Part shown: positions 62,778 through 64,000 of the stretch, in pieces | How positions within the stretch are numbered: the first letter of the stretch is position 1 | Layout: each line of letters starts with the position of its first letter | Assembly (NCBI GenBank): GCA_051294375.1 | Contig: CM119266.1 | Coordinates: 27,295,017 to 27,359,016 of the forward strand | Direction: 5' to 3' | Length of the DNA: 64,000 nucleotides | DNA from: Paraspadella gotoi | Taxonomy: Eukaryota; Chaetognatha | Program-made: the position numbers and the translations under genes | The notes under the pieces: generated by a model | Databases searched by the model: none | Told to the model about the DNA's origin: nothing | What the model saw: the letters and a program-made list of their open reading frames with translations, nothing else

Positions 62778-63321
62778 ACCAATTTTTCCCTCCTTTCCTC
62801 TCCGTCTCTTTCTCTCAACATTGGTTGGCTGATTGTCCTCGGAGAATAGCCTAGAAACGGACGTTTGTGGGCCGAACCCCGTATTTTTCATCAATGCCTT
62901 TGTCGAATACGAAAAAAATTGTGTGTACTCGTACACGAGAATCGCTAGGATTGGGTCGTCCCTCAAAATTTTAGTTATATATACCCTGGTTGTTAATTTC
63001 GCTTTTCTGTAGCAAATAGCTATACATACAATGTAAAGTATTAATGATAAATAAGTTTCAAATCATTTTTTTTTCTCTCGCTTGTCAGTTCATCAATAAT
63101 AGTAAGAGAAAGCTTTATACCGCCTCTTCCACGTGTTTTTCTGTTACGAAGGGGAACCCATCCTCTCGCCCCGCCACGGCGGTGGCGCGAAGGACAGGTC
63201 TCTTTGACAATACCAACTAAATTTTCTCTTCCCTCCCCAATTTAGGTTAATAATTAAAAAATTTAGTAGTAGTCGAAAAAGAAAAGATTAGTCGATAAGA
63301 AAATACTTTTTTTAAAAAAAA
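62778..63321. other. TCTP 3' flank and RPL23 upstream region
   Basis: 544 bases without a gene. A GC-rich hairpin-like patch (cgccccgccacggcggtggc, 63168-63187) and the acceptor-like cttccctccccaatttag ending at 63245, 76 bases before the RPL23 ATG, are the notable parts. Confidence 0.5.

Positions 63322-64000
<679 letters not shown>

Overview
The window is nuclear DNA from an invertebrate-type animal. Evidence: spliced genes with GT-AG introns, a metazoan-like set of housekeeping proteins (RNA polymerase III largest subunit, ribosomal proteins eL8-class L7, L39, L30 and L23, proteasome ATPase Rpt2, TCTP, a p24 cargo receptor), very AT-rich spacers, long (GA)n/(CT)n microsatellites and many small non-autonomous DNA transposons. 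I cannot place the species; nothing indicates a vertebrate, plant, fungus or bacterium.

Layout. 1-30.6 kb holds no gene I can support: microsatellites, GC-rich palindromic patches, purine-rich tracts and repeats. Between about 8.0 and 22.8 kb one ~7 kb stretch is present two to three times in tandem (8.0-15.0, 15.0-19.8, 19.8-22.8 kb). The copies differ mostly by scattered single-base gains and losses and are separated or interrupted by uniform 25-base N gaps, which looks more like unmerged error-prone long-read contigs or haplotypes than real biology. From 30.6 to 35.0 kb there are two minus-strand multi-exon genes that no single ORF reveals: an unrecognised 152-aa protein and an RbfA-like (mitochondrial ribosome-maturation) protein. 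Then come an intronless CYP2-clan-like cytochrome P450 (36.3-37.8 kb) and an intronless gamma-type p24/TMED gene (40.1-40.7 kb).

From 41.6 kb to the window end seven genes run head to tail on the + strand: POLR3A (9 exons, 1,392 aa), RPL7 (4 exons, 244 aa), RPL39 (2 exons, 51 aa), RPL30 (3 exons, 114 aa), PSMC1/Rpt2 (7 exons, 441 aa), TCTP/TPT1 (4 exons, 172 aa) and RPL23 (3 exons seen, cut by the window end). Coding-to-coding distances are 136, 206, 287, 325, 379 and 544 bp, and a pyrimidine tract ending in AG precedes each downstream ATG, in RPL39 by a single base. That is compatible with 5'UTR introns or with polycistronic transcription and spliced-leader trans-splicing. Functionally the cluster is protein synthesis and turnover: Pol III makes 5S rRNA and tRNA, four genes encode 60S subunit proteins, TCTP is a growth-related translationally controlled protein, Rpt2 is part of the 26S proteasome.

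Mobile DNA. Four ~590-790 bp elements end in TAGRG-type inverted repeats with 8-bp target-site duplications, the signature of hAT-type MITEs; one has its empty site preserved in a neighbouring SINE copy. Further foldback elements, tRNA-derived SINE-like repeats, two related minisatellites and a dispersed intronic repeat shared by RPL7 and TCTP fill introns and spacers. I found no CRISPR array, phage, plasmid or bacterial defence system, and no convincing new multi-gene system.
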